From Streptomyces sp. CMB-StM0423 (GTDB lineage: Bacteria > Actinomycetota > Actinomycetes > Streptomycetales > Streptomycetaceae): 64,000 nt of DNA. The stretch is from positions 4,496,501-4,560,500 of the forward strand of contig NZ_CP025407.1 of the NCBI RefSeq assembly GCF_002847285.1, given 5' to 3'. Numbering within the stretch: position 1 is the first letter of the stretch; each line of letters opens with the position of its first letter. This document shows positions 35,082 to 44,273 of the stretch, piece after piece. The position numbers were made by a program, and so were the translations under genes. The notes beneath the pieces were generated by a model. That model was not told where the DNA came from. It did no database searches and saw nothing but the letters and a program-made list of their open reading frames with translations.

Positions 35082-37671
35082 GTGCACGCTCAGGAGACCA
35101 CGTTCAAGAACCTCGTTCAGGGCGAGAAGCAGTTCCAGGTGCCCCTTTACCAGCGCACATACAGCTGGGAGCGTGAGCAGCTGCAACAACTCTGGGGCGA
35201 CGTCGTGGAGTTGGTAGAGGAGCAGGCGGAGGGCCGGTCACCTGCGGCGCACTTCCTCGGTTCCGTCGTGCTGGCACCGGGCAGGGTCACCGCAGGCGGC
35301 ATGCAGCGCTGGCTCGTTGTCGACGGGCAGCAGCGCCTGACCACTCTGATGCTCGCCTTCAGCGCGCTGCGCGACCGTCATCGTGCACGGGGAGCGGAGC
35401 AGAAGGCCGACCGTATCCACGACCTGGTGCTCGTCAACAAGTACCACAGCGGTGACGACCACTATCGGCTGCTGCCGACGCAGGCAGACCGTGACGCGTT
35501 CACCGCCTGCATCGAGACATCGCCCAAAGCGGGAGGCTCCGGCAACGTGGGTGCCGCCTACCGGTTCTTCCTGTCGGTGCTGACCGAGGGAGAGGAGATC
35601 GGGGGAGAGGCGTGGACGGACACGGTGGAGTCCGTCTTGAGCGGTCTGTTGTCGATCGTCGAGATCACCGCGGCCGAGGGCGACAACGTCTATCGGATCT
35701 TCGAGTCGATCAACAACACCGGTGTCGGCCTGAGCCAGAGCGACCTGCTGCGCAACTTCCTCTTCATGTGCCTGCCGAACCGGGGGGAGCAGGTCTACCG
35801 TACCCACTGGCTGCCGATGCAGGAGCTTCTCGGCCCCGCGAACCTCGAACTCCTGGTGTGGCTCGACCTGGTCGTGGCCGGCAATAACAGAGCCAAGCAA
35901 AGCGAGATCTACCGTGATCAGAAGCGGCGCCTGGAAGCGATCAGCACCGACGAGGCCGCGCTGGAGGGAGGACGAGATCGCGGCTCTCGCGCGGCGTGCC
36001 GAACGCCTTGTGCGCATCCTGCAGCCGGAGCGGGAGTCGGACCCCGACCTCCGGGAAGTCCTGGAGCGGATGTCCCGTTGGGGAGGCCAGACGCACTATC
36101 CGTTGGCGCTGATGCTCCTCGATCGGGTGGATGCCGGCCAAGTCACGGGCCGCCGGGCAGCCCAAGCGCTTGCCTATGCCGAGAGCTACATGGTGCGACG
36201 GCTGCTGACCGGGTACTCCACCATGGGTAGCAACCGCGTGTTCATGGAGATCCCCAAAGAGTTGGAGAAGGAAGAAGACCCCGCGGAGGCGGTGCGCCGT
36301 TTCTTGTCCAAGAACCAGGTAGGCGCTCGTGTCTGGCCCGACGACGGCGCCGTCCGCGACGCCATCCGCACCCGGCCCTTCTACAAGGCGGGCCGCGGGA
36401 ACCAGCGCTTCCACGTGCTGCGCAGGCTGGAAGAGAGCTACGAGAGCAGCGAGCCCGTCGACTACGCCAAGGCCCACCTCACGGTGGAGCACGTCCTCCC
36501 GCAGAACCCCGCGGATCAGTGGCTGGACCTGCTCGCCGAGGAAACCGAGGACGGGCAGACGCCCGAGGATCTCCACGCCTCACTCGTTCACACACTGGGC
36601 AACCTGACGCTGTCGGCGGACAACGCGAAGTTGTCCAACCATCCCTTCCGCCGCAAGCAGGAGATCCTCGACTCCAGCGCCTTGCGCATGAACCAGGCCA
36701 TTGCCGGACAGGAACGGTGGGGCCGAGCCGAGGTGCTGGCCCGCGCCGATGAGCTCGCCGGGCGGGCGGTGCGGCTGTGGCCGGGTCCGATTGCCGGGAC
36801 GATTCCGGCAGACGACGAGTGGTCCGGCTGGAAGGAGTTGCGTGCGGCGCTCCTCGTCATGCCGGCCGGCACGTGGACGACGTACGGCGATGTCGCGTCC
36901 CTCATCGGTACCCACGCCGTCCCGGTCGGCCAGCACCTGGCCACTAAGGTGGGGCTGCACGGGGCTTACCGGGTGCTGACGGCGGACGGTCGTGTCTCGG
37001 CGGGCTTCCGATGGCCGGACGGTGAGGACTCCGGAGACGCGCAGAGCCGCCTGGAAGCAGAGGGCGTTCCCTTCGACGAAGCCGGCCGAGCCCGACGCTC
37101 TCACCGGTTGACGATGTCCGACCTGGCGGCTCTGCTGGGACGGGACCTTGATGAGGAGACCGCGCCGCTCGCCTCGGCCGACGACACCGGCCAGGCGTCG
37201 GCGGCCGCCCGGTTCGAGGCACAACTGCGCGGCAACCAGACCGAGCAGACTGTCAACGGAGTCCTGCGGGCCCTTCGCCGCTGGGAGCGGCAGGGTGGCC
37301 ATGTCGCCTACGGCCGTGCCAGCGAGACGAGTTGCTTTCTCACAGCGCGACTCGCTGGGATCCCGGGCATTCGCGCGACGTGGCCGTTGGGGATCTACCC
37401 GGTGTCCGGAACCGTCGAGGTCGTCTTCCAATACCTGAAGCGCCGACCGCCATTCGACGACGAACCGCTGCGGCGCGAGCTGCTCAACCGCCTCAACGCC
37501 GTCGACGGTATCGGCCTGGCCGAAGCCAAACTGGACTTGCGCCCGTCCTTCCCGCTGGAGGTCTTCGCCGAACACAGCGATGAACTCTGCGCGGTGCTGG
37601 AGTGGTTCGCGCATATGGTCGCTCGGGCTGGCGGCCGTCACATGGCCGGGGACGACACGGATTCCCTCTGA
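35082..37671 (+). pseudogene. DUF262-DUF1524 (GmrSD/BrxU-like) restriction protein fused to an alkyltransferase-like domain, frameshifted
   Basis: The start is GTG 35082 with GGGAGAGG upstream (HAQETTFKNLVQG). The frame runs to about 35966; one extra G in GGAGGGAGGACG shifts it, and skipping one base at 35967 restores a frame to 37671 (about 862 residues in all). DUF262: VPLYQRTYSWE, DGQQRLTTLML (the nucleotide-binding DGQQR) and FESINNTGVGLSQSDLLRN. DUF1524 HNH nuclease: VEHVLPQNPADQW, HTLGNLTL. Then an MGMT/ATL-like DNA-binding domain (MPAGTWTTYGDVASLIG, VGQHLA) without the methyl-acceptor Cys, and a further C-terminal domain of about 150 residues (NQTEQTVNGVLRALRRW). Such proteins are type IV enzymes that cut modified phage DNA. 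Both halves are otherwise intact, so a recent mutation or a sequencing error are both possible. Confidence 0.8.
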
Positions 37672-38159
37672 CCCTTATCTCTATGGGCACGCGCGGCAGG
37701 CGGCTTCTCCAGGTCCCCCCGTGCCGCGGCACACCCGCGGTCACTCGTTCTATCCGGTGAACGGTGCCAGGAAAGGGCTTGGCCTACCGAGCCATCAAAT
37801 GCGCAACGGAAGTCACCTTCGCGAGGACGTTGCGGATGTCGGCGTCGACTGTGATTACCGCGGTACAGGAGAGCGCTGCCGCCATGCCGTTCTCGACCGC
37901 CACGTCACCCCCGCTTGACGCGACCGGCTCATGGATGCGCTCACGGAGCAGTGGGTGGAGGCACTCGAAGCCCGCCGCGAGATGAGCCGCAGCTCGCCCG
38001 TCACGGCGCTTGACGCGCTTCTGAAAGGAGGCGAAAGACCAGGTGAGGGAGTGGCAGACAAGCGCCCTGGACCAAGATCTTCTCCCAAGGGTTCCGCGGA
38101 ACGCGGTGAGGGGTGGTCTTCCGCGTCGGAAGACCACCCCTCACCTGCATGTTCACCTG
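37672..38159. other. Island-end intergenic region (488 bp)
   Basis: No gene is supported. A plus-strand frame from 37931 (MDALTEQWVEALEARREMSR onward) looks protein-like for about 35 codons, then runs into the tRNA terminator, so it may be a truncated remnant. A perfect 12-bp palindrome GTTCCGCGGAAC is at 38091-38102. Confidence 0.4.
38105..38145. terminator. Long perfect hairpin downstream of tRNA-Pro
   Basis: Perfect 19-bp arms (38105-38123 and 38127-38145, GAGGGGTGGTCTTCC within the arm) around a 3-nt loop, 15 bp beyond the tRNA 3' end. It can terminate in both directions, insulating the island from the core genome. Confidence 0.8.
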
Positions 38160-38233
38160 TCGGGGTGGCGGGATTTGAACCCACGACCTCTTCGTCCCGA
38201 ACGAAGCGCGCTGCCAAGCTGCGCCACACCCCG
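38160..38233 (-). tRNA. tRNA-Pro (anticodon CGG)
   Basis: 74 nt with acceptor CGGGGTG/CACCCCG (7 bp), discriminator A and T-loop GGTTCAAATCC. The anticodon stem CTTCG/CGAAG has loop TTCGGGA, so the anticodon is CGG (codon CCG). CCA is not encoded. It marks the change from accessory to conserved sequence. Confidence 0.96.
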
Positions 38234-38245
38234 TGACTGCGAGCA

Positions 38246-39217
38246 CTACTGTAGCCCACCCGAGCGGGTCGGGTGAAATTCGTTTCCGGGGGTGGGGGTC
38301 AGGGTGAGGAGGGTGGCTTCCGGGGGGCAGGCGAAGCGGAAGGGGGTGTAGCGGTTGGCGCCGCAGCCGGCGGAGACGTGGAGGGCGGAGCGGCGGGAGC
38401 CGGCGGTGTGGGTGGAGAGGCCCTTGACGCGGTTGGTGTCGAGGTCGCAGTTGGTCACCAGGGCGCCGTAGAAGGGGATGCAGAGCTGGCCGCCGTGGGT
38501 GTGGCCGGCGAGGATCAGGGGGTAGCCGTCGGCGGTGAAGGCGTCGAGGACGCGTAGGTACGGGGCGTGGACCAGGGCCAGGGAGAAGTCCGCGTCCGGG
38601 TCGGGGCCGCCGGCGACCGCCGTGTAGCGGTCGTGCTTGATGTGCGGGTCGTCCAGGCCCGTCAGGCCCAGCACCGCGCCGCTGTCCAGCTTCAGCCGGC
38701 CGCGGCTGTTGTCCAGGCCGACCCAGCCCGCCGCGTCGAAGGCGTCGCGCATGCCCTCCCAGGGGTTGCGGGGGACGTTGTGGCGGAGGCGGTGGCGGCC
38801 GTTGAGGCCGTGTATGCCGCGGGCCTTCTCGATCAGGTAGCGGCCGGGGTTCCGGAAGGTCGGCGCGTAGTAGTCGTTCGAGCCGAAGACGTACGTCCCC
38901 GGGAATTCCATCAGCGGGCCCAGCGCGTCCAGCAGCTCCGGCACCGCGTCGGGGTCCGACAGGTTGTCGCCCGTGTTCACCACCAGGTCGGGCCGCAGGC
39001 CCGCCAGCGACTGCAGCCAGCGGCGCTTCGCCTGCTGGCCCGAGACCATGTGGATGTCCGAGATCTGCAGGATGCGCAGCGGGTGCATGCCTGCCGGCAG
39101 CACGGGGACGGTGATCCGGCGGACCCGGAAGGCGCGGGGTTCGACCACGGCCGCGTAGGCGACGCTGCCGGCCGAGAGAGCGGCCAGACCCAGGGGCACT
39201 CCGTATCGCGCGCGCAT
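38246..39217 (-). CDS. Metallophosphoesterase (YkuE-like)
   Basis: Protein of 323 residues; ATG at 39217. An N-terminal hydrophobic segment (VPLGLAALSAGSVAYAAVV) may anchor it to the membrane. Calcineurin-type metal motifs are complete: DIH (in ISDIHMV), GDN (NTGDNLSD), GSND, and GHTHGGQ. The family includes membrane phosphodiesterases acting on lipid or cell-wall substrates. It ends 12 bp before the tRNA and belongs to the conserved chromosome. It is divergent from the GatB/YqeY gene. Confidence 0.93.
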   Translation of the reverse strand: MRARYGVPLGLAALSAGSVAYAAVVEPRAFRVRRITVPVLPAGMHPLRILQISDIHMVSGQQAKRRWLQSLAGLRPDLVVNTGDNLSDPDAVPELLDALGPLMEFPGTYVFGSNDYYAPTFRNPGRYLIEKARGIHGLNGRHRLRHNVPRNPWEGMRDAFDAAGWVGLDNSRGRLKLDSGAVLGLTGLDDPHIKHDRYTAVAGGPDPDADFSLALVHAPYLRVLDAFTADGYPLILAGHTHGGQLCIPFYGALVTNCDLDTNRVKGLSTHTAGSRRSALHVSAGCGANRYTPFRFACPPEATLLTLTPTPGNEFHPTRSGGLQ

Positions 39218-39311
39218 TCTCCTATCGTCGCAGAGGCGCGGGGTGGAGGTGGCCAGGGGCCGGATCCCGCGGCGTCGGCGCGCTGTCGGCGCGGCATGGG
39301 AGACTCCGGGC

Positions 39312-39779
39312 ATGACCACGCTCAAGTCGAAGCTGCAGGACGACCTCACGGCCGCCATCAAGGGCCGGGACGAGCTGCGCGCCGCCACCCTCCGTATGAC
39401 GCTCAGCGCGATCACGAAGGAGGAGGTCGCGGGCAAGGAGGCGCGCGTGCTCTCCGACGACGAGGTGCTGAAGGTGATCACCCGCGAGGCCAAGAAGCGG
39501 CGTGAGGCCGCGGATGCCTTCGCGCATGGCGGCCGTACGGAGTCCGCCGAGCGGGAGCGCGCCGAGGGCGAGGTGCTCGCGGACTACCTGCCGAAGCAGC
39601 TCGGTGACGAGGAGCTGGCCGCGCTGGTCGACGAGGCCGTCGCCGAGGCGAAGGCCGGCGGGGCCGAGGGCCCGCGGGCCATGGGCGCGGTGATGAAGAT
39701 CGTGAACCCCAAGGTGGCCGGGCGGGCCGAGGGCGGGCGCGTGGCCGCCGCGGTCAAGCGCTCTCTCGGTCAGGGGTGA
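39312..39779 (+). CDS. GatB/YqeY domain protein
   Basis: Protein of 155 residues; ATG at 39312 after CCGGGC. It has the complete YqeY fold pattern (LKSKLQDDLTAAIKGRDELR, DDEVLKVITREAKKRREAAD, EGEVLADYLPKQLGDEEL, GAVMKIVNPKVAGRAEGGRV). It is homologous to the tRNA-binding tail of GatB, with a suggested role with tRNA or aminoacyl-tRNA. It stands alone, convergent to the penicillin-binding protein gene. Confidence 0.95.
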   Translation: MTTLKSKLQDDLTAAIKGRDELRAATLRMTLSAITKEEVAGKEARVLSDDEVLKVITREAKKRREAADAFAHGGRTESAERERAEGEVLADYLPKQLGDEELAALVDEAVAEAKAGGAEGPRAMGAVMKIVNPKVAGRAEGGRVAAAVKRSLGQG

Positions 39780-39811
39780 CCGTCTCCGGCCACTCAAGGT
39801 GAGGCCGGGGT

Positions 39812-39849
39812 ACGGGGGCTCTCCGGCCGTCGCGGCCGGGGTCCCCCGT
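39812..39849. terminator. Bidirectional terminator
   Basis: Hairpin with ACGGGGG (39812-39818) pairing CCCCCGT (39843-39849) and inner CCGGCCG/CGGCCGG arms. It lies between two convergent genes and touches the stop codon of the penicillin-binding protein. Confidence 0.75.
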
Positions 39850-42122
39850 CACCTGCCGTCCGGCCAGCCGCCGTTCCCGCCGTCCGACCAGCCGCCGTCC
39901 AGCGCGCCCCCGTCGAGCGTGCCGCCCCCGTTGCCACCGCCATTGCCGCCGTTCCCGCCGCCGTTGCCGTTGTTGCCTCCGAGGAGGCCGCCCAGCGGGT
40001 CGTCCGGCTTGTCGTCGTCGTCCTCGTCGTCATCGTCGCCCTTGCCCTTGTCGGGGCGGTCCACCGGCACCGGGACCTTGTACAGCTCGGGTGATGTCTT
40101 GCCCGCCAGGGCGCCGTCCATGGCGTCGCGCCAGATCGGGCCGGGGACCGCGCCACCGAAGACGCGGTCGTGGTACGTGGGGCCGATCTGGATGTTCTCC
40201 ATGGAGACGTCATCCAGGGGCCCGCCGACCCACACCGCGCCGGCGAGGTCCGAGGTGTAGCCGACGAACCAGGCGGCCTTTCGCTCGTCCGTCGTACCGG
40301 TCTTGCCCGCGTTGTCCCGCCCGGTCAGCCCCGCCTCCTGGCCGGTGCCGTCCTCGACGACGCCCGACAGCAGGGTGTTTATCGTCCCGGCCGTCTTCTC
40401 CGACATGACGCGCTTGCACTGCGTCTTCGGCACCGGGACCTTCCTGCCCTTCGCGTCCTTGATCGACTCGATGGCGACCGGGCTGCAGTACTCGCCGCGG
40501 TTGGCGAAGGTCGCGTACGCGTTGGCCATCGCCAGCGGCGCGATGGTCTGGCCGCCGAGCGTGAGCGAGGGGGACTCCTCCAGCTCCTTGCCGTCGCCCC
40601 GGTGGACGCCCATGCTCTGCGCCAGCTCCTTGACCGGGCAGATGCCGATGTCCGAGATGAGGTCGACGAAGTAGGTGTTGATGGACTTGGCGGTCGCCTC
40701 GCGCATGCTGTACGGGCCGACCTCCTCCTCCGTCTCGTTCGCGACGTCCTCGCCGCTGGAGTTGACGTACGGCGCGCCGGACTCGCAGGTGTCCACCGGG
40801 CTCGGATACGGCATCTCGTTCGGCGACGGGTACACCTTCGTGTTCGGCACGCCCTTCTCCAGCGCCGCCGCGGCCGTGAACGGCTTGAAGGTGGAGCCGA
40901 CCTGGAAGCCGAAGTTGGACCCGTTCATGGACTTCTCCACGGACAGGTTGATCATCAACTCGTTCTTGCGCGAGCCGTACGGCCTGGACTGCCCCATCGC
41001 GCGGATCTTGCCCGTGCCGGGCTCCACCATGGTCACGGCGGTGGCGACGGCGTCGTCCTGGTAGACGTGGCTCTTGATCGACTCGCTGGCGGACTTCTGC
41101 GCCACCGGGTCGAGCGTGGTGCGGATGGTCAGACCGCCGCGGTTCCAGCGCTTGGACCGCTGCTCGGGCGTCTTCCCGAAGCTCTTGTCGTCGAGCAGCA
41201 CTTCGCGTACGTAGTCGCAGAAGAACGCGGCGCCGCTGACCGCGGTGATGCACCCGTTGCGCGGCTCGCTGATCTTGAGGCCCAGCGGTTCCTTCATGGC
41301 CTTGTCGGCCTCGGCCCGGGTGACGTTGTCGTTGCTGACCATGCGCCGCAGCACGGCGTTGCGGCGCTTCTCGGCCGCCTCCGGGTCGTTGATCGGGTCC
41401 CACCGGCTCGGGGACTGCACGATGCCGGCGAGCATCGCGGACTCGGCGAGGGTCAGCTTGTCGGCGGACTTGCTGAAGTAGCGCTCGGCGGCGGCCTCGA
41501 TGCCGTACGCCTGCTGGCCGAAGAAGGCGATGTTCAGGTAGTTCTCCAGGATCTCGTCCTTGGTCAGCTCCTTCTCGACCTGGATCGCGTACTTCAGCTC
41601 CTGGATCTTGCGCCCCACCGTCTGCCGGGTGGCCTCGGCGACCTTCCGGGCGTCGTTGCCCGCTTCTTCGACGAAGAGGTTCTTCACGTACTGCTGGGTG
41701 AGCGTGGAGGCGCCTTCGGAGACCGTGCCGGACTGCGCGTTGCTGTTCAGTGCGCGCAGGATGCCCTGGAGGTCGACGGCCCCGTGCTCGTAGAACCGCT
41801 CGTCCTCGATCGCGACGATCGCCTGCCGCATCACCGGCGCGATGTCGTCGAACTTGACCACCGTGCGGTTGCGCGAATAGACGTCGGCCAGGTGGCCGCC
41901 CTCGCGGTCGAGGATGGTGGTCTTCTGGCTGAGCGGCGGGCGCTTGAGGTCCGCGGGGATGTCGTCGAACTCCGCGACCGTGCCCTTGGCCGTCAGGCCC
42001 AGCAGACCGGCGGCGGGCAGCGCGAGGCCCGCGAGCACGGAGCCCGCGAGGACGCTGACGCCGAGGAACTTCGCGGCTTGCTGCGCGGCGGTGAGTCCGC
42101 CACCCGGGCGCTTGTAGGCCAT
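39849..42122 (-). CDS. Bifunctional penicillin-binding protein (transglycosylase/transpeptidase)
   Basis: Protein of 757 residues; ATG at 42122 (MAYKRPGGGL) preceded by AGGGTGGG. A single N-terminal transmembrane segment (FLGVSVLAGSVLAGLALPAA) is followed by the GT51 glycosyltransferase (AIEDERFYEHGAVDLQGILR, EGASTLTQQYVKN). The transpeptidase has SxxK VGSTFKPF, SxN SIN and KTGT (GKTGTTDERKAAWFVGYTS). The Asp/Gly/Asn-rich tail (DDDDEDDDDK, then GGNGGNGG repeats) is probably extracellular. It polymerises and cross-links peptidoglycan. It is divergent from wblA, as in S. coelicolor SCO3580/SCO3579 from memory. Confidence 0.96.
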   Translation of the reverse strand: MAYKRPGGGLTAAQQAAKFLGVSVLAGSVLAGLALPAAGLLGLTAKGTVAEFDDIPADLKRPPLSQKTTILDREGGHLADVYSRNRTVVKFDDIAPVMRQAIVAIEDERFYEHGAVDLQGILRALNSNAQSGTVSEGASTLTQQYVKNLFVEEAGNDARKVAEATRQTVGRKIQELKYAIQVEKELTKDEILENYLNIAFFGQQAYGIEAAAERYFSKSADKLTLAESAMLAGIVQSPSRWDPINDPEAAEKRRNAVLRRMVSNDNVTRAEADKAMKEPLGLKISEPRNGCITAVSGAAFFCDYVREVLLDDKSFGKTPEQRSKRWNRGGLTIRTTLDPVAQKSASESIKSHVYQDDAVATAVTMVEPGTGKIRAMGQSRPYGSRKNELMINLSVEKSMNGSNFGFQVGSTFKPFTAAAALEKGVPNTKVYPSPNEMPYPSPVDTCESGAPYVNSSGEDVANETEEEVGPYSMREATAKSINTYFVDLISDIGICPVKELAQSMGVHRGDGKELEESPSLTLGGQTIAPLAMANAYATFANRGEYCSPVAIESIKDAKGRKVPVPKTQCKRVMSEKTAGTINTLLSGVVEDGTGQEAGLTGRDNAGKTGTTDERKAAWFVGYTSDLAGAVWVGGPLDDVSMENIQIGPTYHDRVFGGAVPGPIWRDAMDGALAGKTSPELYKVPVPVDRPDKGKGDDDDEDDDDKPDDPLGGLLGGNNGNGGGNGGNGGGNGGGTLDGGALDGGWSDGGNGGWPDGR

Positions 42123-42508
42123 GGGGCCCACCCTAACTTCTGATTCCCCGGACAGCCGCCCGTCTGTTCGCCTACTCTGTTTTCGGCCATCACCACCGGC
42201 CACGGTCTACCTCGCTCATTGGTATCACTCCTGTGGGTGATGAGGCTTGACCGAATTGACGACATGTGACGCCCTGGATCCGATTGCAAGTCGGCGAACT
42301 GCCCGCTTTGCCCGGATCGCCCTTGGCCGGAGGGCTCACTCCGGTGGGTGATCTGCCGCGTACGCATAGTCCGTTCGGGCCATTCAACTTTGGGCCGGAC
42401 GGGGGTGTTGCGTTGCCGCACTCCTTCCGTAACGTCCTCAACTGGCAACGGTGCATATGCCGTTTGCCGCCGTGGGGGAGCCTCAATTCGGGAGAGGACG
42501 GCGCCAGC
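42123..42508. promoter_or_regulatory. wblA leader and divergent promoter region (386 bp)
   Basis: No gene. An imperfect inverted repeat around CATATG (42444-42468, GGCAACGG...CCGTTTGCC) stands just before the wblA ribosome site (GGAGAGG) and could be an operator or leader structure. wblA in Streptomyces is under developmental control, so this region is likely a regulatory target. Confidence 0.45.
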
Positions 42509-42865
42509 ATGAGCTGGGTTACGGACTGGAGCGCACAGGCAGCCTGCCGCACTGCCGATCCGGACGAACTGTTCGTGCAAGGCGCGGCACAGAACAGAGC
42601 CAAGGCGGTCTGCACCGGATGCCCGGTGCGCACGGAGTGCCTCGCCGACGCGCTCGACAACCGCGTCGAGTTCGGCGTATGGGGCGGCATGACGGAGCGC
42701 GAGCGGCGGGCGCTGCTGCGCCGCCGGCCGACGGTCACGTCGTGGCGCAGACTGCTGGAGACGGCACGTGAGGAGTACGAGAGCGCGGGCACGCCGCTGC
42801 ACGAAGGCGCCCTACACGAGGACGCGCTGCGCGCCGCGGAGGAGCTGCCGGTCGCCGCGGGCTGA
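42509..42865 (+). CDS. wblA: WhiB-like iron-sulfur regulator WblA
   Basis: Protein of 118 residues; ATG at 42509, with GGAGAGG 11 nt upstream. The four cluster cysteines are in AACRT, VCTGCPVRTEC (C-x2-C-x5-C), followed by the turn GVWGG and basic MTERERRALLRRRP that contacts sigma factor and DNA. The sequence is very close to S. coelicolor WblA (SCO3579) as I remember it. That protein governs the switch from aerial hyphae to spores and represses antibiotic production. The C-terminal 25 residues are more variable. Confidence 0.95.
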   Translation: MSWVTDWSAQAACRTADPDELFVQGAAQNRAKAVCTGCPVRTECLADALDNRVEFGVWGGMTERERRALLRRRPTVTSWRRLLETAREEYESAGTPLHEGALHEDALRAAEELPVAAG

Positions 42866-42874
42866 CCCGGGCTC

Positions 42875-42891
42875 CGGGGCTCCCAGCCCCG
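42875..42891 (+). terminator. Hairpin after wblA
   Basis: Perfect 7-bp stem CGGGGCT/AGCCCCG with a CCC loop, 10 bp after the wblA stop. It is short but well placed between convergent genes. Confidence 0.5.
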
Positions 42892-43049
42892 CGGTGAGCC
42901 TGCTGTGTGCCCCGTCGTGAGTCCGCCGCAAGCCCCGCTGTGAGCCCGTCCTGAGCCTTTGCGCCCGTTGTTCTTGTGCCCGTTGCTACGGGCCGGGCGC
43001 GGCCCGCACGCCGTACGCCCCGCTACGCCCCCCCCACGCGTGCTCCGGC

Positions 43050-44273
43050 CTACGTGCCCGGCGCCTCCTGCGCCGTCAGCAGCTCCGCCACGTCCCGTAG
43101 CCCCGCAAGGTCGTGCACGTCCCCCGGCAGCGCGGTGACCTGAGTCACCGGAACCTCCGGGTGCAGCGCCGCGAACCGGTCCCGCGTACGGCGCTCGTGC
43201 GCCAGCACCTGCATCCGCTCGGCATGCAGCCGCAGCAGCGCCGCGGCATCCGCCGCGCCCTCTGTGCCCGTGCCGGCATCGTCGCTTGTGTCCGCCGTCC
43301 CCGCGCCCTTCGCGCCGGAGCCCGCGTCGTCCACGCCCCGCTCGTCCAGCGCCTCGGCCGCCGCCAGCGCCCGCTCCGCGCTCAGTTGCGCCGCGCCGCT
43401 CTCGTGCACCCTGTTGAGCACCAGCCCGGCCAGCGGCATCCGGTCCGCTTCGAGGCGTTCGACAAAATAGGCCGCCTCCCGCAGCGCGTCCCGCTCCGGC
43501 GTCGCCACCACCAGGAAGGCCGTGCCCGGCGCCTGCAGCAGCCGGTACGTCGCCTCCGCGCGCGTGCGGAAGCCGCCGAAGAGGGTGTCCATCGCCGCGA
43601 CGAACGTCTGCACGTCGCGCAGCAGGGAGGCGCCCAGCAGCTTGCCGAGCGTCCCCGTCATCATCGACATCCCGACGTTGAGGAACTTCATCCCCGCCCG
43701 GCCGCCCGCCTTCGCCGGCGCGGTCAGCAGTCTGATGAAGCGCCCGTCGAGGAACGAGCCCAGCCGCTTCGGCGCGTCCAGGAAGTCCAGCGCGGAGCGG
43801 CTCGGCGGGGTGTCCACGATGATCAGGTCCCAGGAGTCCCGGGCCCGCAACTGGCCCAGCTTCTCCATCGCCATGTACTCCTGCGTGCCGGCGAAGCCGG
43901 CCGACAACGACTGGTAGAAGGGGTTCTCCAGGATGGCGCGGGCCCGGTCCCCGTCCGCGTGCGCCTCGACGATCTCGTCGAAGGTGCGCTTCATGTCGAG
44001 CATCATGGCGTACAGCTCGCCGGGTCCCTCCACGCCGTCGACCCGCCGCGGGCTGTTGTCCAGGGCGTCGATGCCCATGGACTGCGCCAGCCGCTTCGCC
44101 GGGTCGATGGTGAGCACCACGACGCGGCGGCCGCGCTCCGCGGCCCGTACGCCGAGGGCGGCGGCCGTCGTCGTCTTGCCGACGCCGCCGGCGCCGCAGC
44201 AGACGACGATGCGGGTCTGCGGGTCGTCGAGGAGCGCGTCGGCGTCCAGCCGGGGCGCGGTGTCGAGGCTCAT
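43050..44273 (-). CDS. ArsA-family (anion-transporting type) ATPase, second of a pair
   Basis: Protein of 407 residues; ATG overlaps the stop of the upstream ArsA gene (ATGA). The deviant P-loop CGAGGVGKTTTAAALG with its signature lysine, switch II VDTPPSRSALDF and the ArsA/Get3-type fold are present. An Asp/Gly/Ala-rich insertion lies at about 315-345 (DDAGSGAKGAGTADTSDD). Actinobacteria carry this tandem pair conserved next to wblA. The members are often called arsenite or anion ATPases, but without ArsB they more likely handle membrane-protein targeting or another substrate. Confidence 0.92.
   Translation of the reverse strand: MSLDTAPRLDADALLDDPQTRIVVCCGAGGVGKTTTAAALGVRAAERGRRVVVLTIDPAKRLAQSMGIDALDNSPRRVDGVEGPGELYAMMLDMKRTFDEIVEAHADGDRARAILENPFYQSLSAGFAGTQEYMAMEKLGQLRARDSWDLIIVDTPPSRSALDFLDAPKRLGSFLDGRFIRLLTAPAKAGGRAGMKFLNVGMSMMTGTLGKLLGASLLRDVQTFVAAMDTLFGGFRTRAEATYRLLQAPGTAFLVVATPERDALREAAYFVERLEADRMPLAGLVLNRVHESGAAQLSAERALAAAEALDERGVDDAGSGAKGAGTADTSDDAGTGTEGAADAAALLRLHAERMQVLAHERRTRDRFAALHPEVPVTQVTALPGDVHDLAGLRDVAELLTAQEAPGT

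Noticed and set aside
35960..35975. Programmed ribosomal frameshift in the DUF262 gene
   Set aside because: No slippery heptamer with downstream structure typical of programmed events is visible; a simple extra G is the simpler explanation. Kept as a mutation or sequencing error.
38091..38102. Perfect palindrome GTTCCGCGGAAC as an attachment site
   Set aside because: A 12-bp palindrome alone, with no second copy noticed in the window, is insufficient.
42266..42508. WblA with an 81-residue N-terminal extension
   Set aside because: The upstream frame is open but lacks protein character, and the ATG at 42509 has GGAGAGG and matches the usual WblA N-terminus.
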